Shown here piece by piece: positions 1 to 10,393 of a stretch of 64,000 nucleotides of DNA; positions within the stretch are counted from its first letter, which is position 1, and each line of letters opens with the position of its first letter. Made by a program: the position numbers and the translations under genes. The notes beneath the pieces were generated by a model. The model was given only the letters and a program-made list of their open reading frames with translations, searched no databases and had not been told where the DNA came from. This DNA is from Lottia gigantea (taxonomy: Eukaryota; Mollusca; Gastropoda; Lottiidae): assembly GCF_000327385.1 (NCBI RefSeq), contig NW_008709295.1, positions 1,925,701-1,989,700 on the forward strand, read 5' to 3'.

Positions 1-79
1 TCGGTTCTGACATTCAAAAATCATTAGGTTCTCTTCCTGGATTTCCATAGGCAAAATACCCCGGAGAAAACATCTGCCC

Positions 80-394
80 GGTCATAATTACAGTGGTCCA
101 AGGTTAGATCTACGATTAGATCAAAACGATAAACGAAACCCAGGTGAAGAACCCGTCAATAGAGTTGACGCTGCTGCACTTAAACATGGTAGTTTATACA
201 GAAATAAAGACATAACATCCAGACACGAAGCAGACAGACAAATGATAATCGAACATGAAAATATTCTAAATCCAACTTTCAAAGAGAGAATGCAAAGAGC
301 ATTGATTATAAAACTGGTAAAAGCAAAGATGAAAATGGGTATGGGAATAGAAGATGAAATACACAAAGAATTTAGAAAAACTAAAAACTTTTGA
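80..394 (+). pseudogene. Polinton phospholipase A2-like (parvovirus VP1u-type) gene, fossil
   Basis: The frame opens with a NYSGP calcium-loop-like motif and continues to PVNRVDAAALKH, the helix that carries the active-site histidine in parvovirus VP1-unique-region phospholipases (consensus YxGPG ... PxNxxDxAAxxHD). A basic, charged C-terminal part follows. In parvoviruses this enzyme opens endosomal membranes during entry; adintovirus-type Polintons are reported to carry similar domains in virion proteins. It lies directly upstream of the integrase. The 5' end is outside or degraded, so total length is unknown. Fossil, few breaks in the visible part. The assignment rests on the two motifs and their spacing. 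Confidence 0.7.
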
Positions 395-690
395 TCTAGA
401 TGAAATATGGTCAGCTGATTTAATTCATATGCCAGTTGAAAGAGGATATAAATATTGTTTAACCGTTATAGATTTGTACGCAAGATATACTTGGGTTATT
501 CCTCTCAAAAACAAAACGGTTTATCAGTCAAACACGCATTTGAAACAATAATGAATCAATCTGACAGAGGACCTCAAAAGTTATGGGTAGATAAAGGAAG
601 TTTATTTTATAACAAGAATATGAAATCTCTGTGGTTCGAAATTTACAGCACGCATAACGAGGGTAAGGCTGTAGTTATTGTATGAGAGAT
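366..690 (+). pseudogene. Polinton integrase core, fossil
   Basis: Retroviral-type (rve) integrase core: WSADLIHMP holds the first catalytic Asp, VIDLYARYTWVIPLKNK is the typical central strand, and a LWVDKGS segment carries the second acidic position. Polinton integrases insert the linear element DNA and make 6-bp target duplications. It sits between the phospholipase-like gene and the protease. The C-terminal part is not continuous here; other integrase sequence occurs at 9921-10048, 17554-17668 and 36160-36535. Fossil with several breaks. Confidence 0.85.
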
Positions 691-699
691 GAAATAAAT

Positions 700-1004
700 A
701 ATTTTAAGGATAAGAAAGGTTAATTTTATGCGATAACAAATATACATACTTCAGACCAAAATGGAGTTCATCACTCTGCTTTATACAAAAACTCTTTAAA
801 TAACTTTTATTTCTTCGATACTTTTGGATTAGAACCATCTGAAGAGATAATTCAATCAGTGAAACTGACTAATCAACCAATCAAATGTTCAACATTTCAA
901 ATTCAATTACCTGAACAAAAGTTTTGTGGTCAACTTTCACTTTGGGTTTTATATCAATTAAGTTTAAGAAAACAGTTTGAAGAAATAGTAATAAATTTAA
1001 CTTA
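700..1004 (+). pseudogene. Polinton adenain-like cysteine protease, fossil
   Basis: Translated sequence contains GVHHSALYKN, NFYFFDTFGL and KFCGQLSLWVLYQLS, matching the His, acidic and Cys regions of adenovirus-type maturation proteases (C5 family; PRO of Polintons). Such proteases cleave virion precursors during capsid maturation. It directly follows the integrase remnant and precedes the fibre-like gene. Short compared with the usual roughly 200 residues; the N-terminal part is poorly preserved. Fossil, with a few breaks. Confidence 0.8.
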
Positions 1005-1008
1005 ATAA

Positions 1009-2340
1009 AAATGGCGAATAAATTTGGATTAGGTTCTTTACCTAAATAATAAAGCAAAACCTTATTTTGTAGAACAAATTGGAGACACACTTCAAGGTGA
1101 TTTAGATATGAATAATTTTATCATAACTAATTTAAAGTCTCCTGAAAATGATAATGATGCTATTCACAAGAAATATTTAATGGATCAATTAAATTTAGAA
1201 AAACAGTTTGAAGAAATTATAATAAATTTAACTTAATAAAAATGGCGAATAAATTTGGATTAGGTTCTTTACCTAAATAATAAAGCAAAACCTTATTTTG
1301 TAGAACAAATTGGAGACACACACTTCAAGGTGATTTAGACATGAATAATTTTACCATAACTAATTTAAAGTCTCCTGAAAATGATAATGATGCTATTCAC
1401 AAGAAATATTTAATGGATCAATTAAATTTAATTGAAGTAGATAAAGAACATTTAAAAGAAAGAATAGGCGATGTGAAAAGATACTTCAAACGACAAATAA
1501 ATAATAAAGATTTTATTGATGATACTAAATTACAACAAGAAGTAACAACAACAAATTTTATTGAAGAACAACTTCTAAATGTAGTAGATAAAACTCAATT
1601 ACAGACTTTAAGTTCATTAATATATAATTTAGATGATAAGATTACAAAACAAAAAATAGATCTTAAACAACTAATAACGAATATTAATCCAGGTATAAGT
1701 GAAGATAAATTAACCACATTAGAAACTAAACTTATTGATAATAGTGAAATACAATAGGAAATAGTTGCTATTAATAAACAATTACTTAATGTAGTAGATA
1801 AAACTCAATTAACTTAATAAACAAATAATAGATAATATTATTCCAGGTATGAATGAAGATGAATTAGCCGCATTAGAAACTAAACTTAATGATAATAGTG
1901 AAATAGTCGCTATTCAAAAAGTCAATTACAAAATTTAAAATCATTAATATCTAATTTAGATGATAAGGTTATAAAACAAAAAATAGATCTTAAACAATTA
2001 ATAGGTAATATTAATCCAGGTGCAAGTGAAGATAAATTAAAGTAGAAACCAAACTCAATGATAACAGTGAAATAGATGCTATTAAACAACAACTTCTAAA
2101 TGTAGCAGATAAAACTTTACAAACTTGAACTTCATTAATATCTAAATTAGATGATAAGATAACAAAACAAATAATAGATCTTAAACAATTAATAGATAAT
2201 ATTAATCCAGGTATAAGTGAAGATAAATGGCAACAGGCAACTGAATTACAAAAAGAACTAACAAATATTAAACAACAGATACAAAATATTGGTTATAGCG
2301 CAATCAACAACAGAGATTAATATTAATATAATAAAATAAT
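1009..2340 (+). pseudogene. Polinton fibre-like gene with coiled-coil repeats, fossil
   Basis: Begins MANKFGLGSLP, then IGDTLQGDLDM and ITNLKSPENDNDAIHKKYL, a module strongly reminiscent of phage and viral fibre head-to-shaft motifs (GDTMxGDLDMxxxxITNLxxPxxxxDAxxKxYVD). Downstream are at least four degenerate repeats built around KTQLQTLSSLI, LDDKI, DLKQLI and NINPGISEDKL, predicted to form a long coiled-coil shaft. The first module is duplicated: 1008-1210 is repeated at about 1239-1440 with near identity. Its job is probably host attachment as a trimeric fibre; this is inference. Fossil with around eight breaks. Confidence 0.65.
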
Positions 2341-2397
2341 ATTAATAATGAAGTTTAAAAACAGGAAAAAAATATAGCCGCATTAGAAAACAAACTC

Positions 2398-3120
2398 ATG
2401 GAAAATAAGAAATCATATTATTTCAATCTTCCAGTTTTGAGTGTGATAAATACTGAGCGTATTCCTACACGTGAAACAACATATCAATTGGAAGGATATG
2501 GATTTATATTAAAAATAAAAGTATTTTCATATATAAGTGAAAACGTTAAAAACATATTTGATGATTCAGGAAACTTTATTTTCCGAGGTAAGGCTCTAAT
2601 TGAAATTCTTTTTCCTGTAAAAGTCGATTCAATCTTCTTCTCTCATCCATCTCACTATTTTAACGCTCGTAAGATATTTCGAATTCATCAAAGATGGTAA
2701 ATAAAGATTTGGAAGTTAACGATGAAAACAACAAGCCTAATCATATGTATGAAATTAAAACAAATTGAAAATATATAGACACCTTTAGAATGTCAATAAT
2801 ACCAGACAATGACAACGATATTATTTCAATACGTGATTTTGATATGATATTAGAGACGGAAAACTCACCATCGATGAACATCATAAGAAATCCAACTCCA
2901 CAAAAAGCACACACAATAAAGAGTTATACGTTTTAAGAACATCAGACTTTGAATATGTAAAACTATATTTTGTTAATACTAGTTTTTCATTCCCACAAAG
3001 ATACTATCCTGATTTATTGATATTAAATTGATATTCACAAATGTCAACGAGGTAAAGAATTTATAATATTTTCATCAATAATTGAACGTTATCAATAAAG
3101 AAGTTGGTGGTATATATACT
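2398..3120 (+). pseudogene. Polinton-associated unknown gene, fossil
   Basis: The open part (2398-2700) encodes about 100 residues beginning MENKKSYYFNLPVLSV, mixed beta-type sequence with no motif I recognise. Weak coding-like sequence continues to about 3120 in more than one frame. It lies between the fibre-like gene and the PLE insertion, in the same orientation as the surrounding Polinton genes, which is the only reason for assigning it to the element. A fibre knob or other capsid accessory is possible but unsupported. Fossil. Confidence 0.4.
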
Positions 3121-3141
3121 TGTAGATGTATTATAGTTAAT

Positions 3142-3690
3142 TGCGAGAGCGGGGATATTCAAAACGATATCTCCGCAGCATTAAAAGCAAAACTCTTTCA
3201 GAAATTGAGAATCGGAACACAATCCTCATTCCGGTAAACTCTGATCAATCTTGCGGATCACGGCCGTGCAGATCTACAAGATGTAGAACCTGCGAGCATA
3301 TTTTAACAACCAATTCTTTCTCTAATAAGCATAACGGTAAACAATTCCCTATTAACCGTGAGCTTTCTTGTACCAGCACAAATATCATTTACCCAATTTC
3401 ATGCCACAAATGTCATTTACAATACATAGGCGAAACTAAAAACTCTTTGAGAGAAAGAATTAACGGCCATCATTTCGACATCTCCCATCATCTGGATAAA
3501 CCTAATGGGAACCATTTCAACTCTCTCACCATTCCCTCGCAGATATGAAGGTGGTGCCCGTTGAAAAGGTCATCGCAGAAGAAGACACCAACCCTAAAAG
3601 TTCAAGACTATACAGGGAGAGTTTTTGGATGAATCAACTTTAAACTATTTCACCCTGTGGACTACATATACAGTTTGATAATTTTGATAA
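3142..3690 (+). mobile_element. Penelope-like element 3' end with GIY-YIG endonuclease (family 2)
   Basis: Encodes the C-terminal part of a PLE protein: RERGYSKRYLRSI at the end of the RT thumb, a CX4CX4CX2C-type cluster (SCGSRPCRSTRCRTCEH) typical of Neptune-like PLEs, then a GIY-YIG nuclease (IIYPISCHKCHLQYIGETK, SLRERINGHH). After a frameshift near 3545 the frame continues with VVPVEKV and RESFWMNQL, the usual end of the nuclease domain. Strongly 5'-truncated, so RT motifs are absent. Inserted between the Polinton unknown gene and polymerase B. Sequence clearly differs from the other PLEs in this window (only the domain pattern is shared), so it is a second PLE family. Confidence 0.85.
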
Positions 3691-5285
3691 TAGATAATTT
3701 AAAAACATATATGTCAATTGAACTTAATGATGATGAAACATTAATTTTCAAATATTATCAAGATTATTTTAAAATTTTAAATATTTAAAGAAAAATTGAA
3801 ATAGATGCAGAGATAATCAAGATGGAAACTCAAACAAAATATGCATCTTATTGGTTTCAATGCTAAATCTTTTCACTCAATCTTTTCTAAAATGGATTTA
3901 GAATCTGATGCTTCTGATTGGTATTTTACAGGAAGACTCCTTTTACGTAAAGACAATTTTAAAGAAATTAAAAGATCAAAAGTTGGAAGAGGAACTGAAC
4001 TACTTAAAAAGATAAATGAATATATAGGTAAAAATTGTTACATAGCAACAGACGGTAACTGTTTTATCAAATGTGTAAATTATGTTTTAAACAAAGATTT
4101 AACAAATGAATTTCAAATTTTAATCAATGGTTTCTCAAAAGCAAATAGAAAAGGAGTGATGACATCTGCTAGAATTAATGAATTCAATAAGAAAGTGATA
4201 CTTCATTTCAAATTTATACTCATAATAGTAGAAATTTGCGCCTCACAATTGTAAAAGAGGAATTAGATGGGGTTTTATATTTACACAACTCACATTTCTG
4301 TCTTATAAGAAGAAACAAAAAAAAGTGTGGGTATTAATGAAATAGAAGATAATTATGAACAAGTGTGGAAAACGTGTAGAGACGATAACGCAGTAACACA
4401 GGTTTCACCACTGAAACTTAACGTGTTTTCAAGTATAAGTGATGGTGGGTTATTTGCTTGGGATTGTGAAACATATTCAGAAAGTGAAACGCGTAAAGCA
4501 ATTCCTTATGCGTGTACATTAATTAATTTAGAAAAACTAAGAAAAATGTTAGACAGAATAAAAAATATCTTTCCAAATCTGAATCCCACTGATAATGTTC
4601 CAGAAGAATTTTATGATAAACTAATGAATATAGTAGAAATATTTGTAGGTACAGATTGTATAGATCAAATGTTGAAATATTTAGGTCAATATGATAGAAA
4701 GAGATTAATATTAATTTCTCATAACGGTAGCGGTTTTGATAACTGGATCGTGCTTAAAAATATAAAAAAAACTAACGCAATGCCCAGTTAAAGCACACAG
4801 AGCAATTCTATCTTTACCTTTATCTAATCCATACACAGTTGAAGATTTACAAATGGAAAAGACAGAAAGAAATAACAGGTAATAATAATTATTTACAACA
4901 TATTAATTTCACATGTTCCTATCAACATGAAACATCTAGTTTAGCGGCCTGGGGTAATTTATCTAATCTACCAATGAATTTGAGAAAGACCATGGATGTT
5001 GACATTGCTAAATACACCAAAGATAACTGGGAATCTTTAAGACATAAATGGGAACCATATGCAAAAAGGGATACCCTATGTCTTGGAGCTTGTTTGATAA
5101 AATATAACCAAGTCACGGAAGAAGTTGTAAACCAAAATATGTCCAATAATCTAACGGCTCAAGCTTTATCTTGTAAGGGTTGGTATTATTTGTATCATAA
5201 CGATAAAGAAATGGTTGAAGAAGAATGGTATGAAACTACTAGAATGGTTCCGAAACATTTTATAAGACATTATATCAGACGATTT

Positions 5286-5892
5286 AATATTATTTTAGGG
5301 GGTGGGGTCATTTGGGGGCGTCTGGCAGGGGTTTTCCACCACAGAAAATGTCTGGCAGTGGTCATTCTTGATACACATGTTAAAGACGAATATTTTACAA
5401 AAGGTTTCATGCGGTTAGCTCATGGGCTAACCTAGGTTATTTTAGGGGGTGGGGTCATTTGGGGGCGTCTGGCAGGGGTTTTCCACCACAGAAAATGTCT
5501 GGCAGTGGTCATTCTTGATACACATGTTAAAGACGAAGATTTTACAAAAGGTTTCATGCAGTTAGCTCATAAGCTGATCTAGCTCAATTTTCTTGTATCG
5601 GATATCATTGTCTGGCGGACACAGTCCACCACTGGAAATGTCTGGCAAAAGTCATTTATAGTATATGGCTATATGCTGACCACTTTGGTACTAGTTTCTA
5701 TTAGTTATTTGACAAGCTGAACTAGCCTATCTTAATGGTACTCTTCTTTGACCTCTCCTGGCCACACCCACCAATGCATGCCCGGCAGACGTCCATTTCC
5801 TTTAAAGGGAATGTCCATGGAGAATAGTGATACATATAAGAATTGGTTAGTTTTTCAGCTAGGCTGACCCCTCTGGGCTCCTGCTATATAAG
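5286..5892. mobile_element. Unidentified insert with two 147-bp tandem units
   Basis: Absent from the block C polymerase copy at the homologous point, so it is a later insertion of about 0.6 kb. It holds two near-identical tandem units starting at 5291 and 5438 (period 147 bp), each with TTTTAGGGGGTGGGGTCATT, and several copies of TGTCTGGCAG or TGTCTGGC. The right third (5580-5890) has diverged copies of the same TGTCTGGC phrase. No reading frame or A/B-box is evident, and I see no clean target duplication. A non-autonomous DNA element or a satellite fragment are both possible. GC content is higher than in the surrounding Polinton. Confidence 0.55.
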
Positions 5893-5959
5893 GAGGAAGA
5901 GTTTCAGCAAATAGAAAATCATTTGAAACGACCAAAATGGATGAAATTTGTAATGTATT

Positions 5960-6116
5960 AAAGGAATTTATACGAAGTGATATTTCACAAAGTGAAACAA
6001 GAAGTGATACACGAAGTGATATATCACAAAGTGATACACGAAGTGATATATCACAAAGTGATACACGAAATGATACACGAAGTGATATTTCACAAAGTGA
6101 AACACGAAGTGATAAC
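5960..6116 (+). repeat. Coding minisatellite in polymerase B linker
   Basis: Tandem repeats of a 12-24 bp phrase (GAAGTGATATTTCACAAAGT type) encoding SQSETRSD / SDISQSDTRSD units. The block C copy carries the same linker at 33730-33945 with a different unit, SQSETPSETES. The repeat is in the region between exonuclease and palm domains. Confidence 0.85.
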
Positions 6117-7461
6117 ATAATTGGTTTATTGAAAGAATACAGCGCAAGCACAAAAGACAAAACAGAAGTTAATTCAAAACTTAAAAAAAAAACTGCAATA
6201 AACTAATGGCATTTGATGCTAACGGTTTGTACGCTTCAGCAATATCAGATTTAGACAGTGAATATCCAAAAGCAGAAAGTGCTAGACCGTTTCTACCAGA
6301 AGAAGAAAAAGAATTTGTAAAACCCTTCAATAAACAAAGATTTAGACCTAGAACAGCTATTTTAACAGTGTGGTTTGACTATCCCAAAAACATGTTCTTC
6401 CAATTGATACCAGCAAAAGATAAAATCACTTTCACGAATAAAGAAGGTAAACACGAAACTGACACTTAAATCAGGTTTAGAAATGGTTTCTGTTACAGAA
6501 GTTTTAACAGCGGTTGATATTCAAGAAATAGTTAAAGCCGGTGGACGAATAATTAGAATATTAGATGGTATAGTATACAAAGAAAATTTTAAAACCCATA
6601 TAGAGATTATATTTTAATTTTAAGAGATCTTAGAAATAAATATAAACGAGGAGGTAATATTGTGGGTAGTAATTGCATGACATTATTAGGTACTTCCCTG
6701 TTTGGTAAATCTATTCAGAAGGATAGAACCACGAGTAATCATTTATGGAATGAAGTAACTTTACAGGCTAACTTCGACTCACATATTAAAAACTATGAGA
6801 AAATAAATGATGCTCAATATTTCGTTGAAATAGAAATTGAAGAAAAAGAGATTACTGCTGATTACACGACTAACACCTAGTCATTTGGGATCATTCGTTT
6901 TATCTCACAGTAAAAAAAAATAATGAATAATTTCATTCATGTAATAAATGGATTTTATAAACCTGAAATATACCATACCGATAGTTTATACATTTCATCT
7001 AGTAATTGGGACAACTTAAATCAAGCTGGGTTGGTATCTGAAAATGAATATTGTAAATGCAAGAATACTTACGGTGATGGTGGAATCATATTTGGTTTAT
7101 ATTTAGATACAATATCATTCTAACTTCTGATGGTGTTTTAAAAGAAAAGAGGTTTTAAAGGGTTATTCTAATGATAAGACAAGTGTAGAAGATTATATTC
7201 AGTTAGCAAGCGGACATGATGTGTCGAATGAATTTAATAAAACATGGGAAAAAGTTTCACAAATGGAGTAGTTATTCCAATGGATGATGATAAACAAATG
7301 AAAGTTTTTAGAAGTTATTTGAATCTTGTAAAGAGAAAACCACCAAACAGTGAAGGAATTATGTATCCTTATAGTGATAAAAATGAGTATACTTTTGATG
7401 AAAACTATGAATTTGATGATTACCTAACTATTCAAGAAGAGAATGAAGAGTGATTAATTAC

Positions 7462-7790
7462 TCAATAAGTTTAGTTCTTTTGTTTTAAATGAAGTTGAAT
7501 TACAATTTCCTCGTTACCAAAATCAATAAACCTATTTTTACCATCTTTGATTTCCAGATTTATATCTTTAATCATGAACGAATTAAGTGGTAAATATGTT
7601 TGAAATGGTTTCTCCATAATTCTATATCCAATCGGTACAGTGAATGTTGGAATACTGTAAATAATCTGACGTTTGTGTTTATTGAAAAATCGACCGTTTA
7701 TTAAATTACAGTGAATATTAATTCAATATCATTCTCAGACAATTTAATGTCTGATTTATTTGAGGTTATAACGAATAACTGTTCTTTATT
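7462..7790 (-). pseudogene. Polinton penton-like gene, fossil (block A)
   Basis: Reverse strand matches the block C gene at 31975-32388 nearly base for base in its distal half, including the stretch encoding IEKPFQTTYLPLNSFM and the C-terminal EEIVIQL. Converges tail to tail with polymerase B about 10-30 bases away, the same arrangement as in block C. Function is inferred from the block C copy. Fossil with several breaks. Confidence 0.6.
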
Positions 7791-8668
7791 TGGCATTTTT
7801 CAATGACTATTTTCAATGACATTTTTATAATCTTCTTTTGTGATGATTTTTTTCTCTAGGAGTCTTTTTAATATACAATTTACTTCATTATATTGTCTCA
7901 TTGATCGATGACCTTCTTTCTTGGCTACTAATATTATTTGTAATCTATTAAGTAATTCCTCGTTGTTATCGGATCAAAACGATATACCTTGTCCAGATGC
8001 CACCATATCATCCCGTTAGTCTATTTCTTCTGTGATTGAATGGTCTTCATTATAATCATCTGCTTCGTCATATTGATCATCTTGGTCAATAACTCTTATA
8101 TATAGATCAACTTCTTTTAATCTTCTTGTTTCGGGTCCCGTCTTTCTTATCATATGTAGAAATTTTGAGTATTCTACTTAATTCTTATAATCGGCAATAT
8201 CAACATCCCCACCATTCATTAAATCTATTAATCCTTCTGTTAATGTAAATATAAAGTTTTTTGTATCGATTTTGAATTGTGGTGAATTTTATTAAATCGT
8301 ATTCTAAATCCATTAAACAATAACCCTTCATTATCAACAATTGGTGTAATGCTCTTTGGTAAATCTGGGTTTGGATTTGGAAAATAACGTTTTATATCAT
8401 CTAATGTCCTAAAAACCACCATATTCAATCGGTTTGGGGTGATCTATATGAGGCTCTATACGAGGCGTGTCTAATTTCTTTTTAATATCCTCTTAAAATT
8501 TTAATATTGGTTGAAATAGAGTTTGTAGATTTTCCGTTAATCCAACTTAAGTCTTTATTTTATTCTTAGCTTTGATATATTGTCTGTTTCTTTTTATAAT
8601 ATTATTCCAATCGCCCATTTTTAAAGAAATAAAATTAACATATATCTGTCATAACTCTTTCACCTGCA
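7791..8668 (-). pseudogene. Polinton unknown gene upstream of penton-like gene, fossil (block A)
   Basis: Reverse-strand homologue of the block C gene at 30958-31978: shared DDIKRYFPNPNPDLPKSITP and GLLFNGFRIRF segments and the MGDWNNI start region near 8632. Homology to block C ends at about 8670, where the PLE begins. Fossil with around six breaks. No function assigned. Confidence 0.65.
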
Positions 8669-8671
8669 GTT

Positions 8672-9870
8672 TTTTTATATTGAGTTTTCTTCTGTTCTTA
8701 TTCTGATCTGAAATTAGAGAAAATGACTCGCCCGGTGGGCGAGAAGTATAGTATCTGTTATGTACTGATTGTTTTTAGTTTACTATGAACAATATTATCA
8801 CTTCAGTTCTTTTGAATATATTATGCAACTATCATTTTCTGTTTATAGACATGGGGGAATTTCTCTTGAAGGCTCTTAAAGTGGGCATGAACTATCTTGC
8901 TTGCTCGATTGCTGGTTGTATTGAACGGGACAACAAAGGGTGTTATGCTTATATTATGATGAATATTTAGTCCTATAGGTCTTGCTGTACTCAATGTCTC
9001 AATCCAATGGACTTCCCTAGATTGACGGAATTTGGTAGTTTCATTTTCGGGCAAGTCAATTTCTATACGCTCAATTGGGATTAGGATGTCTATTGAATGG
9101 TCGTCGAAGTTGAAATGATTAGAAACAGGCTTGTCTTTCTTTAATTTGATGTCCGACCTCTGAGCATTAAAACGTGTTCATAAATTATTCTTAGTCTCTC
9201 CTACATATTGTTTGGGACATTTCTTGCATGAAATTAAATATATTACATTCGAATGTTCACATGTTAGATGTTCCTGGGTCGGGTACCTTTAATTCGTAGA
9301 GTTGCTTACACAATAATGAGTTTCTGATGTAAAAGGGACATGTTTTGCATCTACTGGACAAACATGGAGCACTTCTTAAACCTGGAGGTACTTCGGCATG
9401 AAGTCTGTTTTAGCTGCTATCTGTGCTAAGATGGAATTTTTTATTTCAAAGAATTCCCAAAACTGTTCGATAGAATAAGCCCAAACCATTAAAATGTTAT
9501 CCAAAAAGCGTCCGTAAAAAAAGTGGGTCAAATGGACAGAGGGGCAACACCTCACGTTCCCACTCTGCCATGAAAAGGTTTGCGTACGAAGGGGCGAATC
9601 GTTTGCCCATTACTGTCCCTGAAGTTTGTAAATATGTTTTACCATTAAATGTGAAATCGTTTCGACTAAGACAAATCTCTAAAAGCTGTAGAATTGCATC
9701 GTCGGGTCTGTTTGGATCTGGGTTTCTATTAAAAGCTTTACGAACTGCCGTTAAACCAGAAGTGTTATCGATATTGGTATACATAGAAGAAACGTCGATG
9801 TAAATTAAAATAGCATTAGAGGGAACTCGAAGATTTTTTATTTTATTGACAACATCGGTTGTGTCTGAAC
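8672..9870 (-). mobile_element. Penelope-like element (family 1), truncated copy
   Basis: Minus-strand PLE copy of the family seen in better shape at 48503-50838. From its 3' side: 3' UTR with a CTCGCCC-GGT-GGGCGAG hairpin (8727-8743), C-terminal coding (FRQSREVHWIETL, ARPIGLNIHHN; 8821-9054), the GIY-YIG and Cys-rich region in several frames (9060-9450), then RT motif A and B coding (MYTNIDNTSGLTAV, QTSGTVMGKRFAPSYANL; 9497-9784). The RT motif C-thumb part is missing through an internal deletion near 9450. 5'-truncated at about 9870. It lies between Polinton penton-side sequence and Polinton integrase sequence. Confidence 0.85.
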
Positions 9871-9920
9871 CAAAGAAATAATGGGTTGATGCAGGGACTG
9901 AGTTTTAAAACAGAAACGTA

Positions 9921-10048
9921 AAATCACTTGGGTTTGAAATTTACTGTACTCATAACGAGGGAAAGGCTATAGTAATAGAAAGATTTAACAGAACGCTTAA
10001 ATCAAAACTGTTTAAAAAATTCACACAAGTGGAAATGGTGGATGGTTA
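9921..10048 (+). pseudogene. Polinton integrase segment left of LINE insertion, fossil
   Basis: Encodes a segment with THNEGKAIVIERFNRTLKSK, the region around the third catalytic acidic residue of rve integrases and the following helix. It is closely related to the end of the 366-690 copy. The sequence is interrupted by the LINE at 10049; integrase sequence in the same orientation is found again on the other side of the LINE at 17554. Fossil. Confidence 0.8.
10042..10048. repeat. Left target-site duplication of LINE (ATGGTTA)
   Basis: ATGGTTA here and at 17554-17560 flank the LINE. Polinton integrase sequence abuts both copies in the same orientation, which supports a true target duplication rather than chance. 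Confidence 0.7.
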
Positions 10049-10393
10049 GTTACAGCCTAAAAGTCACTCTGCAATTGATCAAGTTTGTACAGTTATTAAT
10101 TGATAGTTTCTAACCAAATTATGCAGAGAGGTAGAGCAGACAACAAACAATCAGATTATGCGAAGAAAATTGCGAATTCGTCCTAGCAAAACAAGTGAAA
10201 TTGGATTTCAAATCGATACCACATAACTATCACTGATTTAGAAGGTTCAATAGACCATAACGAATGTAGAGTAGAACAGTTGTTACAATTATACACTTGT
10301 GCTTGAAGTGATTAGCTGGTCAATCTATGTTTATAACCAACCTGCCACATACTTACTGTCTTATAAAATAGGTCAGGTAGACAATTCAAAAAC

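Larger units (their letters stand above)
3700..7453 (+). pseudogene. Polinton family B DNA polymerase, fossil (block A)
   Basis: Protein-primed type polymerase B of Polintons. Visible in order: N-terminal region matching the block C copy, exonuclease I (FAWDCETYSE), exonuclease II (LISHNGSGFDNW), exonuclease III region (YAKRDTLCLGA), an Ser-Asp-rich linker made of repeats (5960-6116), palm motif A (AFDANGLYASA), motif B region (GTSLFGKS) and motif C (TDSLYIS), ending in an acidic tail near 7450. Expected size about 1100-1200 residues. Interrupted by a 0.6 kb insert at 5286-5892 and otherwise broken about ten times. It replicated the linear element in its active past. Confidence 0.88.
1..10048 (+). 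mobile_element. Polinton/adintovirus-like fossil, block A
   Basis: Composite block of recognisable Polinton (Maverick) genes: phospholipase-like, integrase core, adenain-like protease, fibre-like, unknown gene, family B DNA polymerase (all plus strand), then penton-like and unknown genes on the minus strand, then more integrase. Gene content is that of the adintovirus-type Polintons. It is broken by some dozens of lesions and by three insertions: a PLE end at 3142-3690, an unidentified insert at 5286-5892 and a second PLE at 8672-9870. A LINE interrupts the integrase from 10049. The left edge runs off the window and terminal repeats are not seen here. Two integrase segments (366-690 and 9921 onward) hint that two copies or a rearranged copy lie side by side. 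Old and non-functional. Confidence 0.85.

Noticed and set aside
5968-6160. Open frames opposite the polymerase repeat linker (Phe/His/Val-rich, 60-100 codons)
   Set aside because: They are complements of the tandem repeat, as are those at 33730-33930; no independent coding signal.
8690-8770. Hammerhead ribozyme in the PLE 3' UTR (CTGATCTGAAA near the hairpin)
   Set aside because: The core CUGAUGA...GAAA with three stems cannot be drawn; only the simple CTCGCCC hairpin is real.
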